Below, in pieces: positions 9,767 to 18,076 of a DNA stretch of 33,089 nt (position 1 is its first letter; each line of letters starts with the position of its first letter). Source of the stretch: Acidobacteriota bacterium. Its GTDB lineage: Bacteria > Acidobacteriota > Terriglobia > Terriglobales > Acidobacteriaceae. Position numbers and translations under genes: made by a program. Location of the stretch: positions 1-33,089 of the forward strand of contig QIAA01000171.1 in the NCBI GenBank assembly GCA_003224905.1, read 5' to 3'. The notes under the pieces were generated by a model, which was not told where the DNA came from, did no database searches, and worked only from the letters and a program-made list of their open reading frames with translations.

Positions 9767-11785
9767 CTACTTCAGTCTGGTTCCGACCGGCACGTCTTCT
9801 AGAAATCCGCACAATACTGGCTTGCCGCCATCAGGAGAGGCTGCAACGATCATTCCGTTCGAGTCCAATCCACGCAGCTTGCGCGGCGCGAGATTCGCCA
9901 CAATGACGACCTTCCGGCCAACCAAAGATTCGGGAGCGTAGGCCTCCGCGATTCCAGCAACCACTTGCCGCATTTCAGTGCCGAGGTCTACTTCCAGGCG
10001 TAACAGCTTGTCGGCGCCCTTTACCTTTTCCGCGACCTTCACCTCGCCTACACGCAACTCAACTTTGGCGAAATCTTCAATGCTGATCTTTCCGTCGGAC
10101 GTTGGGGCGGGACTGACGGACGCAGCAGCCTGGGTTGCCAAGGTGCCCTGACTTGCACTCACCGTGGCTGCCACTGGTCCGGCTTCAGTGGCGGCGGGTG
10201 CTTCGCGTCCTTCCTCTTCGAGCTTTTGCATTCTGGTAATAGCCGACTTGTCGGCACGCGGGAATACCGCATGAACATCGCCCAGCTTGGTTCCTAGTTT
10301 CAGCTGTCCCCACTGCAGTTGGGCGAGATCAAATTTTTGAATGTCTCCCAGACCCAGCTGCGCCCAGATCTTTGCTGTGGAATCCGGAATCACAGGATGC
10401 GCGAGCGCACTGACAATTCGCAGAGCCTCAGCTGACGTATAGAGAACCGTTGCCAGCCGTGCCCGGCTGCTCTCGTCCTGCTTCTCTCCCAAGGCCCACG
10501 GTTCGTTCTCAACGATGTATTTGTCCACCGCTGCGACTAGTCCCCATGCGGTCTCGAGAGCGCGCGAAAACTGGTATTGCTCGAAGAAAATATGAAATTC
10601 GGAAATCGTTCTGCGCGCCGTATCGGCGATAGCATCATCGGCGGCCGTATGAGCAGCGGTGTGCGACGGGTATGGCACCTCGCCTCTGAAATAGCGCGTA
10701 ATCATTGTCAAAGTACGACTAGCCAGGTTGCCGAGACCGTTGGCGAGATCGGCGTTGTAGCGCTGCACCAGAGCGTCAAAAGAAAATGAGCCGTCCTGTC
10801 CAAAGACGATCTCGCGCAGCAGGAAGTATCGCAGGGCGTCTCTGCCCAACACCTCGAGAATCGTGTCGGCGCGTACGATGTTGCCGCGCGACTTCGACAT
10901 CTTGTTCTCTTCGAAGAGAAGCCAGCCGTGTGCCATGATGCCTTTGGGCAGAGGCAAACCCGCGGCCATGAGGAATGCCGGCCAGTAGACGCAGTGAAAA
11001 CGAACGATCTCTTTGCCGATCATTTGCAGATCGGCAGGCCAGTATTTGTCAAAAAGCTTGCTGTCGAGAGTACCGTAGCCGAGTGCGGTGATGTAGTTTG
11101 CGAGCGCGTCCAGCCAGACGTAGATAACGTGCTTCGGATCGTCGGGTACGGGAATACCCCAGGAAAATGTCGAGCGGCTGATCGAGAGATCCCGCAGCCC
11201 GGAGCGCACGAAAGACGCTACTTCATTGCGCCGCGTTTCCGGCCGAATGAAATCGGGCTGCTCGGCGTACAACTGAAGAAGTTTCTGCTCGAAAGCGGAG
11301 AGCTTAAAAAAATAATTTTCTTCCTGCACCGTCTCGGTGGGGCGGCCACACTCAGGGCAGGGTGCACCCGGGCCGATTGCGTCCACGTAAAGCTCGTCAA
11401 AGACGCAGTACTGGCCGGTGTAGTGGCCCTTGTAGATAAAACCGTTGTCACGAATACGGCGCCAGAGAGCTTGCACGCCCAACTTGTGGCGATCGGATGT
11501 AGTGCGGATGAAGTCGTTGTACTTCAAGCCGAGCCGGTCCCATAGAGCGCGGAACTGGGCGGAAACTTCGTCGGTCAACTGCTGTGGGGTCTTATCTGCA
11601 GCCTGGGCGGCGCGTTGAATTTTCTGGCCGTGCTCGTCGGTGCCAGTAAGGAAGTAGGTATCGAAGCCCATCATGCGCTGGCGGCGTGCAATGGTGTCGC
11701 AGGCGATTGTTGTGTAGGCGTGTCCGATGTGCGGACGCGCGTTTACGTAGTAAATGGGCGTTGTGATGTAAAACTTCTTGCTCAT
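9767..11785 (-). CDS. metG: methionyl-tRNA synthetase with C-terminal tRNA-binding domain
   Basis: Class I aminoacyl-tRNA synthetase charging tRNA-Met. The HIGH motif is at residues 19-22 (ARPHIGHAYTT) and KMSKS at 295-299. The zinc knuckle keeps Cys127, Cys143 and Cys146 (CPECG). The anticodon-binding helical domain follows, then a low-complexity Ala/Ser/Thr/Pro linker (about 535-570). The C-terminal OB-fold tRNA-binding domain (about 575-672) starts at ISIEDFAKVELRVGEV and ends in FLEDVPVGTRLK. The 672-residue length fits the dimeric form with an appended EMAP/Trbp111-like domain. Confidence 0.97.
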   Translation of the reverse strand: MSKKFYITTPIYYVNARPHIGHAYTTIACDTIARRQRMMGFDTYFLTGTDEHGQKIQRAAQAADKTPQQLTDEVSAQFRALWDRLGLKYNDFIRTTSDRHKLGVQALWRRIRDNGFIYKGHYTGQYCVFDELYVDAIGPGAPCPECGRPTETVQEENYFFKLSAFEQKLLQLYAEQPDFIRPETRRNEVASFVRSGLRDLSISRSTFSWGIPVPDDPKHVIYVWLDALANYITALGYGTLDSKLFDKYWPADLQMIGKEIVRFHCVYWPAFLMAAGLPLPKGIMAHGWLLFEENKMSKSRGNIVRADTILEVLGRDALRYFLLREIVFGQDGSFSFDALVQRYNADLANGLGNLASRTLTMITRYFRGEVPYPSHTAAHTAADDAIADTARRTISEFHIFFEQYQFSRALETAWGLVAAVDKYIVENEPWALGEKQDESSRARLATVLYTSAEALRIVSALAHPVIPDSTAKIWAQLGLGDIQKFDLAQLQWGQLKLGTKLGDVHAVFPRADKSAITRMQKLEEEGREAPAATEAGPVAATVSASQGTLATQAAASVSPAPTSDGKISIEDFAKVELRVGEVKVAEKVKGADKLLRLEVDLGTEMRQVVAGIAEAYAPESLVGRKVVIVANLAPRKLRGLDSNGMIVAASPDGGKPVLCGFLEDVPVGTRLK

Positions 11786-11833
11786 GGGTTCTTAGTTAAC
11801 CATAGGGAGACAGCGGGGGCACGGAGCGCTATT

Positions 11834-13210
11834 CTAATCTTCTTCTCTTGTCCTCAAATATCCCTGCACGGCTTCCTGCATAACGGCTTTCAGTGGCACG
11901 TGATGCTCGGCAGCGATTCTCCTGCAATCTTCATACTCGGGAGCGTAGTTCGTTACGGTCCCATTCATGCTCGCAAGCTTCATGCGGACTTCACCCCAGC
12001 GTGTTGGCACGTTCACCCATTTCCGAATCAGCGCTTGCCGCTGCTCCTGACGGCGGCGCACTCCCAGCGTAGTGGTTTCCGAAAAGATGATTTCCGTGAG
12101 CTTTGCCGCATCTTCTGGTTTGGCTAAAACGGTCAGCAGGGTTCCGGGACGGTTCTTCTTCATCTGCACCGGAATGGCGTATGCATCGAGAGCTCCCGCT
12201 TGCAGCACGCGGTCCATGACATAACCGAATAGCTGCGGGTTCAGATCATCCAGGGTTGCCTCGAGTATCGTTATCAACTCATCTGAAATGGTTGGCGCAT
12301 GTGTAGCCGGCGCTTCACCTACTGTGAGCCGCACAACATTGGCGTGACCGGGGAAGTCACGGCTGCCTGCGCCGTAACCAACGTTGTCAATCTTCATCTC
12401 AGGAAACTGAGCGAACCTCTTCGCGAGTATCTTGACAATAGCTGCGCCAGTAGGCGTGACCAGTTCAACCTGAATGTCCGACGAGTACACCGGTGCGCCT
12501 TTTAGCAACTCCAGTGTCGCGGGAGCAGGGATGGGCAAGGTCCCGTGAGTACACTTCACCGTCCCACCACCTACGTTGAGAGGAGAGCAGACGATCGCGT
12601 CGACGCCGAGGGCCTCAGCACCGATCGCTGCGCAGACAATGTCTACGATCGCATCGACTGAGCCCACTTCATGAAAATGGATGCTCTCGATATCCGTGTT
12701 GTGGATCTTCGCTTCAGCTGCGCCAAGGGCGTCGAATATAGAAGTTGCAGTTTTCTTCGCGCCGTCGCTGATGGACGCCTTGGCGATGATCTCGCGAATC
12801 TCGCTTAATCCGCGACCGTGCGAATGGCCATGCTCGTGTACCTCGGAACCGGACTCACCCTTCCCGCCTTCAGACTGCACCGTCCGGGCATAGTTGTGTT
12901 CGCGTAGCTGGACCGGTTCGTTTCGGTGGGCGTGAGAGTGGCCCGAACCAGCATGAGCATGTTCGTGCGTGTGCCCCTGCTGCTCCCAAAAAACTTCGCG
13001 CGGCAACTCTTTCTCGCCGTGAACAAACACATCTACTTTAGTTGCGCTGATTCCGCCACGGGTCACGCGCGAAATATCGAGCCTCGCTCCGATGTTCAGG
13101 GCTGCTATCGTGTCTTGAAACAGCTGCGGGGATACTCCCACGTCCACGAGCGCGCCCAAAAACATATCGCCACTCATGCCGGAGAAACAGTCGAGATAGG
13201 CAATGCGCAT
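11834..13210 (-). CDS. larC: nickel-pincer cofactor biosynthesis protein LarC
   Basis: LarC is the CTP-dependent nickel-inserting cyclometallase that completes the nickel-pincer nucleotide cofactor of lactate racemase and related LarA-type enzymes. The N-terminus AYLDCFSGMSGDMFLGAL, the central HFHEVGSVDAIVDIV and the later LEATLDDLNPQLFGYVMDRVLQAGALDAY are family signatures. A histidine-rich loop (residues about 80-131, with HTHEHAHAGSGHSHAH and HEHGHSHG) probably binds or stores nickel. In Lactobacillus plantarum larC needs a programmed frameshift; here the 458 residues are one continuous frame. No larB, larE or larA gene is in the window, so its partners must lie elsewhere. Confidence 0.94.
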   Translation of the reverse strand: MRIAYLDCFSGMSGDMFLGALVDVGVSPQLFQDTIAALNIGARLDISRVTRGGISATKVDVFVHGEKELPREVFWEQQGHTHEHAHAGSGHSHAHRNEPVQLREHNYARTVQSEGGKGESGSEVHEHGHSHGRGLSEIREIIAKASISDGAKKTATSIFDALGAAEAKIHNTDIESIHFHEVGSVDAIVDIVCAAIGAEALGVDAIVCSPLNVGGGTVKCTHGTLPIPAPATLELLKGAPVYSSDIQVELVTPTGAAIVKILAKRFAQFPEMKIDNVGYGAGSRDFPGHANVVRLTVGEAPATHAPTISDELITILEATLDDLNPQLFGYVMDRVLQAGALDAYAIPVQMKKNRPGTLLTVLAKPEDAAKLTEIIFSETTTLGVRRRQEQRQALIRKWVNVPTRWGEVRMKLASMNGTVTNYAPEYEDCRRIAAEHHVPLKAVMQEAVQGYLRTREED

Positions 13211-13263
13211 AGAAATGAATCCGATTTTTCATCATAGGTAACCACACATCCCTCGTCAAACGC

Positions 13264-13290
13264 TTGGTCTGTCGCTTGATTTGCTACAAT
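13264..13290 (+). promoter_or_regulatory. candidate sigma-70-type promoter for argS
   Basis: TTGGTC (13264-13269) and TACAAT (13285-13290) are separated by 15 bases in the divergent larC-argS gap, placing a start site about 25 bases before the argS TTG. The spacing is short for sigma-70, so this is a weak prediction. Confidence 0.35.
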
Positions 13291-13321
13291 CGCTCTCTCC
13301 TTCAACAATTTAGAGGGACCC

Positions 13322-15343
13322 TTGTATCAGGCTCTGGAACATCGTCTGGCACAGCGTTTGCGCGACTTTCTGCGTAGTGCATATGGCGTCGATTTGCCGA
13401 AGATTGTCATCGAGCAGCCGCCTGCAGTGGAGCTTGGGGAGTACGCGACTCCGCTGGCCTTTGAACTTGCCCGAAACCTCCGCAAGCCGCCACGCAAGAT
13501 CGCGGAAGAAGTTGTTGCCGGCATTGGCCAGATCGAGGGCTTCGAAAAACTTGAGGTGGCCGGCGCTGGTTATATCAATGCTCGTGTGAACCGCGCTGCT
13601 TTCGCCGTCGCACTTGCTGCGGACGAACAGCCGCGAGCGGACGGGCCTGTCGGCAAAGTTCTGGTCGAGCACTCTAGTATCAATCCCAACAAGGCGGCAC
13701 ATGTAGGTCATCTGCGTAACGCCATCCTTGGCGATACGTTTGTTCGCTTGCTGCGATTCGCCGGGCGCGAAGTGGACGTGCAGAACTACATCGACAATAC
13801 CGGCGTGCAGGTGGCCGACGTCGTAGTCGGTTTTCTGAATCTGGAAAGAAAGACAAAATCCGAGGTTGAGCAACTCTCGCGCCATCCCCGATTCGATTAT
13901 TACTGCTGGGATGTCTACGCCCGGGTTTCACAGTGGTACGAGCAGGACAAGCAGAATCTTGCCGCTCGCCAGCAGGCACTGCACGCAATTGAACAGGGGA
14001 ACAATGAAACGGCCGCTATAGGCGACCTGATGTCGATTGCCGTCCTGCGCCGGCATCTCGAGACGATGGACCGGCTGGACATTGAGTACGACTTCCTGCC
14101 GCGCGAGAGTGAAATCCTTCATCTGCATTTCTGGGATGCGGCGTTCACCAAGCTGAAAGAGGCAGGCGTCCTGTCTCTCGAAACTGAAGGAAAGAACAAG
14201 GGCTGCTGGGTGATGCGGCGGGCGGGGACAAAACCCTTAATCGCTGAGAGCGCCGAGCCCGCCAAGCCCGCCGAGAGAACGACTGAGCCGGAAGAAGAGA
14301 AGTTGGCTGAGGAAGACCAGAAGGTCATCGTGCGGTCGAATGGGACGGTTGGTTATGTGGGCAAGGATATCGCCTATCACTTATGGAAATTCGGGCTGCT
14401 GGGCCGTGATTTCGGGTATCGCAAGTTTTACCATTATCCCAAGGGACACGATTGCTGGATCTCGACAACCGTGGGCGCTCTGGATCATCCCCACTTCGGG
14501 GGCGTGGCGGAAATCTACAACGTGATCGATGCGCGCCAGTCTGAGGAGCAGAACACGGTGATTGAGGCCCTGCGGGAACTCGGGCACAACCAACAGGCTG
14601 ACAATTACACGCACTTTTCCTATGAGATGGTCGCCCTCACGCCTCGTTGCGCCGCTGAGCTGGGCTATGACCTCTCCGAAGAAGACAAAGCCCGCGCCTA
14701 CATCGAAGTCTCTGGGCGAAAAGGTTTCGGGGTCAAGGCCGATGATCTGATCGATGCCCTGATCGCATCAGCGAAGAAAGAAGTAGATGGGCGACACCCC
14801 GAGCTGAATGAGGAAGAACGACTGCGCATTGCCACCCAGATCGCGGTCGGCGCACTGCGCTATTTCATGCTGAAGTTCACGAAATCGTCCGTGATTGCCT
14901 TCGATTTCAAAGAGGCGCTTAGTTTCGAGGGCGAAACCGGTCCCTATGTGCAGTACGCAGTGGTTCGAGCAACGAATATCTTTCGCAAAGGCGGTTATGA
15001 TCCCGAAGACTTCTGTAGAGACGTAGCTCGCTACGTCTCTACAGATGATCTACAAAGCAACCTGAACACCGAGGGAGCCAATGAGATCTGGGAACTGTGG
15101 CTTGCTGCTTCCAGGACGTCCTACGTGATTGACCAATGCATTGCAACCACCGAGCCCGCTTACCTGGCCAAACATGCATTCCAGTTGGCGCAGCTTTTTA
15201 ACTACTTTTATCACCGCCATCCCATCCTGATTGAAGAGAACGAACGCCGGAAGAAATCTTTGCTGGCAACCACGGCGGTAGTTCGCCGGGAATTGCTGCG
15301 CGTGCTGGCGGTGATGGGCATCACCGTGCCGCCGGTGATGTAG
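13322..15343 (+). CDS. argS: arginyl-tRNA synthetase
   Basis: Class I synthetase charging tRNA-Arg. The N-terminal tRNA D-loop recognition domain precedes HVGH (127-130, the HIGH motif, in HSSINPNKAAHVGHLRNAI). The C-terminal DALR anticodon-binding domain runs from about residue 540 (FEGETGPYVQYAVVRATNI) to the end. The start is TTG at 13322 with AGAGGGA just upstream (13312-13318); no closer ATG fits the conserved N-terminus. At 673 residues it is longer than typical ArgS (550-600). Two extras are visible: an acidic, low-complexity insertion at about residues 301-334 and the segment FCRDVARYVSTD (564-575), which is encoded by a perfect palindrome. Confidence 0.96.
   Translation: MYQALEHRLAQRLRDFLRSAYGVDLPKIVIEQPPAVELGEYATPLAFELARNLRKPPRKIAEEVVAGIGQIEGFEKLEVAGAGYINARVNRAAFAVALAADEQPRADGPVGKVLVEHSSINPNKAAHVGHLRNAILGDTFVRLLRFAGREVDVQNYIDNTGVQVADVVVGFLNLERKTKSEVEQLSRHPRFDYYCWDVYARVSQWYEQDKQNLAARQQALHAIEQGNNETAAIGDLMSIAVLRRHLETMDRLDIEYDFLPRESEILHLHFWDAAFTKLKEAGVLSLETEGKNKGCWVMRRAGTKPLIAESAEPAKPAERTTEPEEEKLAEEDQKVIVRSNGTVGYVGKDIAYHLWKFGLLGRDFGYRKFYHYPKGHDCWISTTVGALDHPHFGGVAEIYNVIDARQSEEQNTVIEALRELGHNQQADNYTHFSYEMVALTPRCAAELGYDLSEEDKARAYIEVSGRKGFGVKADDLIDALIASAKKEVDGRHPELNEEERLRIATQIAVGALRYFMLKFTKSSVIAFDFKEALSFEGETGPYVQYAVVRATNIFRKGGYDPEDFCRDVARYVSTDDLQSNLNTEGANEIWELWLAASRTSYVIDQCIATTEPAYLAKHAFQLAQLFNYFYHRHPILIEENERRKKSLLATTAVVRRELLRVLAVMGITVPPVM
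15012..15045. repeat. 34-bp perfect palindromic element inside argS
   Basis: Two 16-base arms, TCTGTAGAGACGTAGC and GCTACGTCTCTACAGA, are exact reverse complements separated by TC. The element lies wholly within the argS reading frame and adds residues 564-575 without breaking it. Its GTAGAGACG/CGTCTCTAC core is known to me as a dispersed palindromic repeat in acidobacterial genomes, but copy number cannot be tested here. Confidence 0.75.
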
Positions 15344-15347
15344 CGGG

Positions 15348-16022
15348 TCACTGCTGTGTGAAGTATTGCCGCTCCAACCACAATTGCAGGTCGCGCTTGA
15401 CACGGGGCTTCGGATCGAAAAAGCGGATTCCGACCTGGCCCTGCTGGTCCATCCAGACGATTTCGCCCGCGATCTTCATGGTGCGTTTCGTACCCGGCAA
15501 TGCAAAACTGATCTGCAGGGGGCCTTTCACCGGCAAGGGCTTCGGCAGGCGAATGCCCATGCCTTTTTGACTTAAATTCATCAGGTGGGCGCGCGCGCGT
15601 TTCTTCGAGCCGTAGGATAGCCACACTGGAATGTCCATCCGCTCACGGTGATAACGTAATCTTTCTTCCAGAATTTGGTTGCGCGCCGCGGAAAGTGTGT
15701 GTACGGCCTGTTCCACCGAAATCGGTTTTTGAAAAACGAAACTTGCGCCATCTTCTTCCAGGTGACGGCCGTTTGATCCGCCCAAGATCACCAGGGGGAC
15801 TATCTGTTGCGCGCTGGCATTGCGTACGCCGCGAAGAAATGCAGAGGCTCCGCTCAGGTCGCAGTCCACGATGAGCGCATCGATTTTGGATTTGGCTAAT
15901 CTCGCCAGGGCACGTTCCGGCTCCGGTTCCACTTCCACATTCATATGAAGACTGCCGAGGATGCATTCGAGCACGCTGATTTCAGGCCAATCGCGTGAAA
16001 AGACCAGAGATGAAAGTGTCAT
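15348..16022 (-). CDS. receiver-like/PilZ domain protein
   Basis: A 224-residue cytoplasmic protein with two parts. Residues 1-115 look like a response-regulator receiver fold (LVFSRDWPEISVLECIL, KIDALIVDCDLSG with a possible phosphoacceptor Asp, and FVFQKPIS with the conserved Lys-Pro). Residues about 122-220 form a PilZ domain (RERMDIPVWLSYG, MNLSQKGMGIRLPKPLP, GEIVWMDQQGQVGIRF). PilZ domains commonly bind cyclic di-GMP through an RxxxR motif; here the arginines are spaced irregularly, so binding is uncertain. The gene converges on argS with only four bases between the stops. A paralogue with the same layout lies at 20370-21125. Confidence 0.82.
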   Translation of the reverse strand: MTLSSLVFSRDWPEISVLECILGSLHMNVEVEPEPERALARLAKSKIDALIVDCDLSGASAFLRGVRNASAQQIVPLVILGGSNGRHLEEDGASFVFQKPISVEQAVHTLSAARNQILEERLRYHRERMDIPVWLSYGSKKRARAHLMNLSQKGMGIRLPKPLPVKGPLQISFALPGTKRTMKIAGEIVWMDQQGQVGIRFFDPKPRVKRDLQLWLERQYFTQQ

Positions 16023-16078
16023 TCCGCAACTGTAGTCTCAGCGCGTAATCAGCCCCTAGATAACCAAGGTAATGACGA

Positions 16079-17080
16079 TCAGGCGTCTACATTCGGAGCG
16101 CGCGGATTTGAAAATTGTGTTCCGAGATTGTCAGGTCTGCTATCAACGCTCCGATACCATTCAACCGTGCGGCGCAGGCCTTCCTCGAAATAGATTTTCG
16201 GAGTGTAACCGAGATGCCGCTTTGCGCGGGTCAGCTCTGCCAAAGAATGTTTCACGTCTCCGGCCCGTTCCGGCGCGTACTTCACCTCGCCGTTGTAGCC
16301 GATGATCTTTTGCAACAGGCGAAAAGTTTCATTCAGATCAACCCGCTGCCCTACGCCGATGTTGAACACGCGTCCCGCAACTTCGGATGCCGGCGCCTTG
16401 CAGGCGAGCAGATTCGCTTGCACCGCGTTGTCGACGTAAGTGAAGTCGCGGCTCTGGGTGCCGTCTCCGAAAATCGTCGGCTGTTCTCCACGAAGCATCT
16501 GGGTGATGAATTTTGCCAGCACGCCGGAATATGGGGAATCCGGATCCTGCCGCGGCCCGAAAATATTGAAGTAGCGCAGGCAGACGGTTTCCAGGCCGTA
16601 GCAGCGGTAAAACGAAGTCATGTAGTACTCGCTGGCAAGTTTGGCGACCGCGTAAGGCGAGATTGGATTGGGCGTCATGTCTTCGTGCTTCGGCAAAGTC
16701 GGTGTGTCGCCGTAGGCGGAAGAAGACGCGGCGTACACCACCCGCTTGACCTTCGCGTCCCGTGCCGCTATCAGGAGGTCCACCGTAGCATCCAGGTTTG
16801 CGCGATGGCTGGCCAACGGATCCTTTACTGATCGGGGCACGGAGGCAATGGCGGCTTCGTGCAGGATGTAGTCCACGCCCCGGCATGCATCGTGCACCAG
16901 GCCAGAGCCGAGCAGGTCCCCTTCGCGAAAGTCGATCTGGGAGAAGATCTCAGAAATGTTCTCCCGCTTCCCGGTAGAAAAATTGTCCAGGCTCCGTACC
17001 TGATCGCCTTGTGCCAGAACCTCCCTGGCCAAAGCCGACCCGATAAAGCCCGCCACACCCGTAATTAGGTATCTAGCCAT
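16079..17080 (-). CDS. NAD-dependent sugar-nucleotide epimerase/dehydratase (GalE/WbpP-like)
   Basis: Extended short-chain dehydrogenase acting on a UDP- or dTDP-sugar. The NAD-binding GxxGxxG is at residues 8-14 (ITGVAGFIGS), and the catalytic set is SSSAYGD (Ser at about 120) with Tyr143-x3-Lys147 (SPYAVAKLASEYY). YFNIFGPRQDP and GDGTQSRDFTYVDN are typical of UDP-N-acetylglucosamine/galactosamine 4-epimerases, though substrate cannot be fixed from sequence. The ATG at 17078-17080 is chosen because MARYLITG matches the family start; an upstream in-frame start at 17164 would add 28 unconserved residues. The 333-residue length is normal. It probably serves polysaccharide or LPS sugar synthesis. 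Confidence 0.9.
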   Translation of the reverse strand: MARYLITGVAGFIGSALAREVLAQGDQVRSLDNFSTGKRENISEIFSQIDFREGDLLGSGLVHDACRGVDYILHEAAIASVPRSVKDPLASHRANLDATVDLLIAARDAKVKRVVYAASSSAYGDTPTLPKHEDMTPNPISPYAVAKLASEYYMTSFYRCYGLETVCLRYFNIFGPRQDPDSPYSGVLAKFITQMLRGEQPTIFGDGTQSRDFTYVDNAVQANLLACKAPASEVAGRVFNIGVGQRVDLNETFRLLQKIIGYNGEVKYAPERAGDVKHSLAELTRAKRHLGYTPKIYFEEGLRRTVEWYRSVDSRPDNLGTQFSNPRAPNVDA

Positions 17081-17290
17081 AAGCCGTTCATCATAGCGTA
17101 CGGGGACAGCACCGCCGAACATACTCCTCTCGTAAGCTATTGAAAGAAAAACTTCCTGCACCATACTGCGGCTGAACAGGCCGTGGATAGAGAATGGCCG
17201 CGTCCAGTTCCATGAACTCGGAACTGAAGGAATTACCTGATCGCGTTTATGGCGACGTTGAGAGAACCTTAACGCGGGAGGAACGCCAGG

Positions 17291-17506
17291 ATGAAAAGTG
17301 TTTCCATGATGGGCCTTGTGCTTCTGCTGCTCGGGACCTTGTCATTTGTAGTACCGATTCCTCGCCACGAGAACCACGGCGTCAAGATCGGGGACACCAA
17401 AATAGGGGTTCAGACTGAAGAGAGCGAGAAGCTGCCTCCAGCGGTGGGTGTTGTTCTTCTCTCCGGCGGAGTGGTCGCGTTGGTGCTTGGATCACGTAAG
17501 ACCTAG
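17291..17506 (+). CDS. small two-helix membrane protein (DUF3185-like)
   Basis: A 71-residue protein with two hydrophobic segments: residues about 5-22 (MMGLVLLLLGTLSFVVPIP) and 50-66 (AVGVVLLSGGVVALVLG). They flank a polar loop containing VKIGDTKIGVQTEESEKLPP. The layout resembles short acidobacterial DUF3185-type membrane proteins, though the match is from general pattern only. The ATG at 17291 follows a strong GGGAGGAA ribosome binding site (17276-17283). It stands alone between a divergent epimerase and repeat-rich DNA. Confidence 0.68.
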   Translation: MKSVSMMGLVLLLLGTLSFVVPIPRHENHGVKIGDTKIGVQTEESEKLPPAVGVVLLSGGVVALVLGSRKT

Positions 17507-17570
17507 AAATCCGTTTCGCGCTCTCACACAGGTCGCGCTACGAGAACGTTCCCGGTCTCTTTCGGTGGCC

Positions 17571-17612
17571 GGGTGCCCCGGGTCTCGCCGCCGTTGCGAG
17601 ACCTGGGAACCC
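17571..17612. repeat. REP-like hairpin next to the RAYT fragment
   Basis: GGGTGCCCC, then GGGTCTCGC, a short loop, GCGAGACCT and GGGAACCC form a long imperfect hairpin. It ends eight bases from the stop of the RAYT-like transposase fragment at 17621, the placement expected of RAYT-linked REP sequences. The flanks (GTGCCCC left, GGGGA/GGGAA right) resemble those of the repeats at 18434-18455 and 20078-20120, while the stem sequence differs. Confidence 0.6.
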
Positions 17613-17620
17613 AATACCAC

Positions 17621-17854
17621 TCACGCTCCCTTCCCGATCCTCATCACCAGAATCTCCGTGTCGTTGACCCGCACCGCCCCGACATCCCCATACCAATACC
17701 AGCGAAAGCTGCTCCACGCCCACCGCTCCGGAGATTCCACCAAACCTCGCTTCACCGGATTACGATGCATGTACCGCAGCTTCTCAATCCGCTTCCGCTC
17801 CGTCCAAACATTGAAGTCATAAAACCGTGCCTCCCAAAATCGCATAGGAACCAC
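17621..17854 (-). pseudogene. C-terminal fragment of a REP-associated tyrosine transposase (RAYT)
   Basis: The frame encodes RFWEARFYDFNVW, then KRIEKLRYMHRNPVKRGLV and WAWSSFRWY, the characteristic C-terminal part of Y1/RAYT transposases of the REP-associated type. The N-terminal half, including the HUH nuclease motif, is absent. Upstream, where it should be, lie a 15-bp tandem repeat and an in-frame stop at 17984-17986. The GTG at 17852-17854 is therefore only the first available start of a truncated gene. It is likely inactive, although intact relatives could act in trans. Confidence 0.72.
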
Positions 17855-17876
17855 ACTGTGAGTGTCGGTCCTAATG

Positions 17877-17976
17877 GGGGTGCCTGAGGTTGGGGTGTCC
17901 GAGGTTGGGGTGTCCGAGGTTGGGGTGTCCGAGGTTGGGGTGTCCGAGGTTAGGGTGTCCGAGGTTGGGGTGCCTG
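17877..17976. repeat. 15-bp tandem repeat, about 6.7 units
   Basis: The unit GGGGTGTCCGAGGTT is repeated head to tail: unit 1 (17877-17891) has two changes, units 2-5 are identical, unit 6 (17952-17966) has one change and unit 7 is partial. Being a multiple of three, it stays open on the minus strand as HPNLG repeats in one frame and PTSDT in another. It sits exactly where the 5' part of the RAYT gene is missing. Confidence 0.9.
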
Positions 17977-18076
17977 TGATCTCTCAACACGTTGTTCCCG
18001 AGAAGTGAATAGTCCATTCGAGCAACACCGGAGAAGCTGATGGTGCTGACCAATCCGCTTCGAAGGAGTCGCACGA

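Noticed and set aside
11834..13210. Programmed frameshift in larC, as in Lactobacillus
   Set aside because: Both halves of LarC are in one uninterrupted frame here.
17194..17418. 74-codon plus-strand frame overlapping the small membrane protein
   Set aside because: The overlapping frame at 17291-17506 has a strong ribosome binding site and two clear membrane segments, while this one loses any protein-like character in the overlap.
17877..17976. CRISPR-like array
   Set aside because: The 15-base units are contiguous with no spacers; it is a simple tandem repeat.
17871..18074. 67-codon minus-strand frame with HPNLG repeats
   Set aside because: The reading is produced by the 15-bp tandem repeat staying open by being a multiple of three; there is no ribosome binding site or independent conserved segment.
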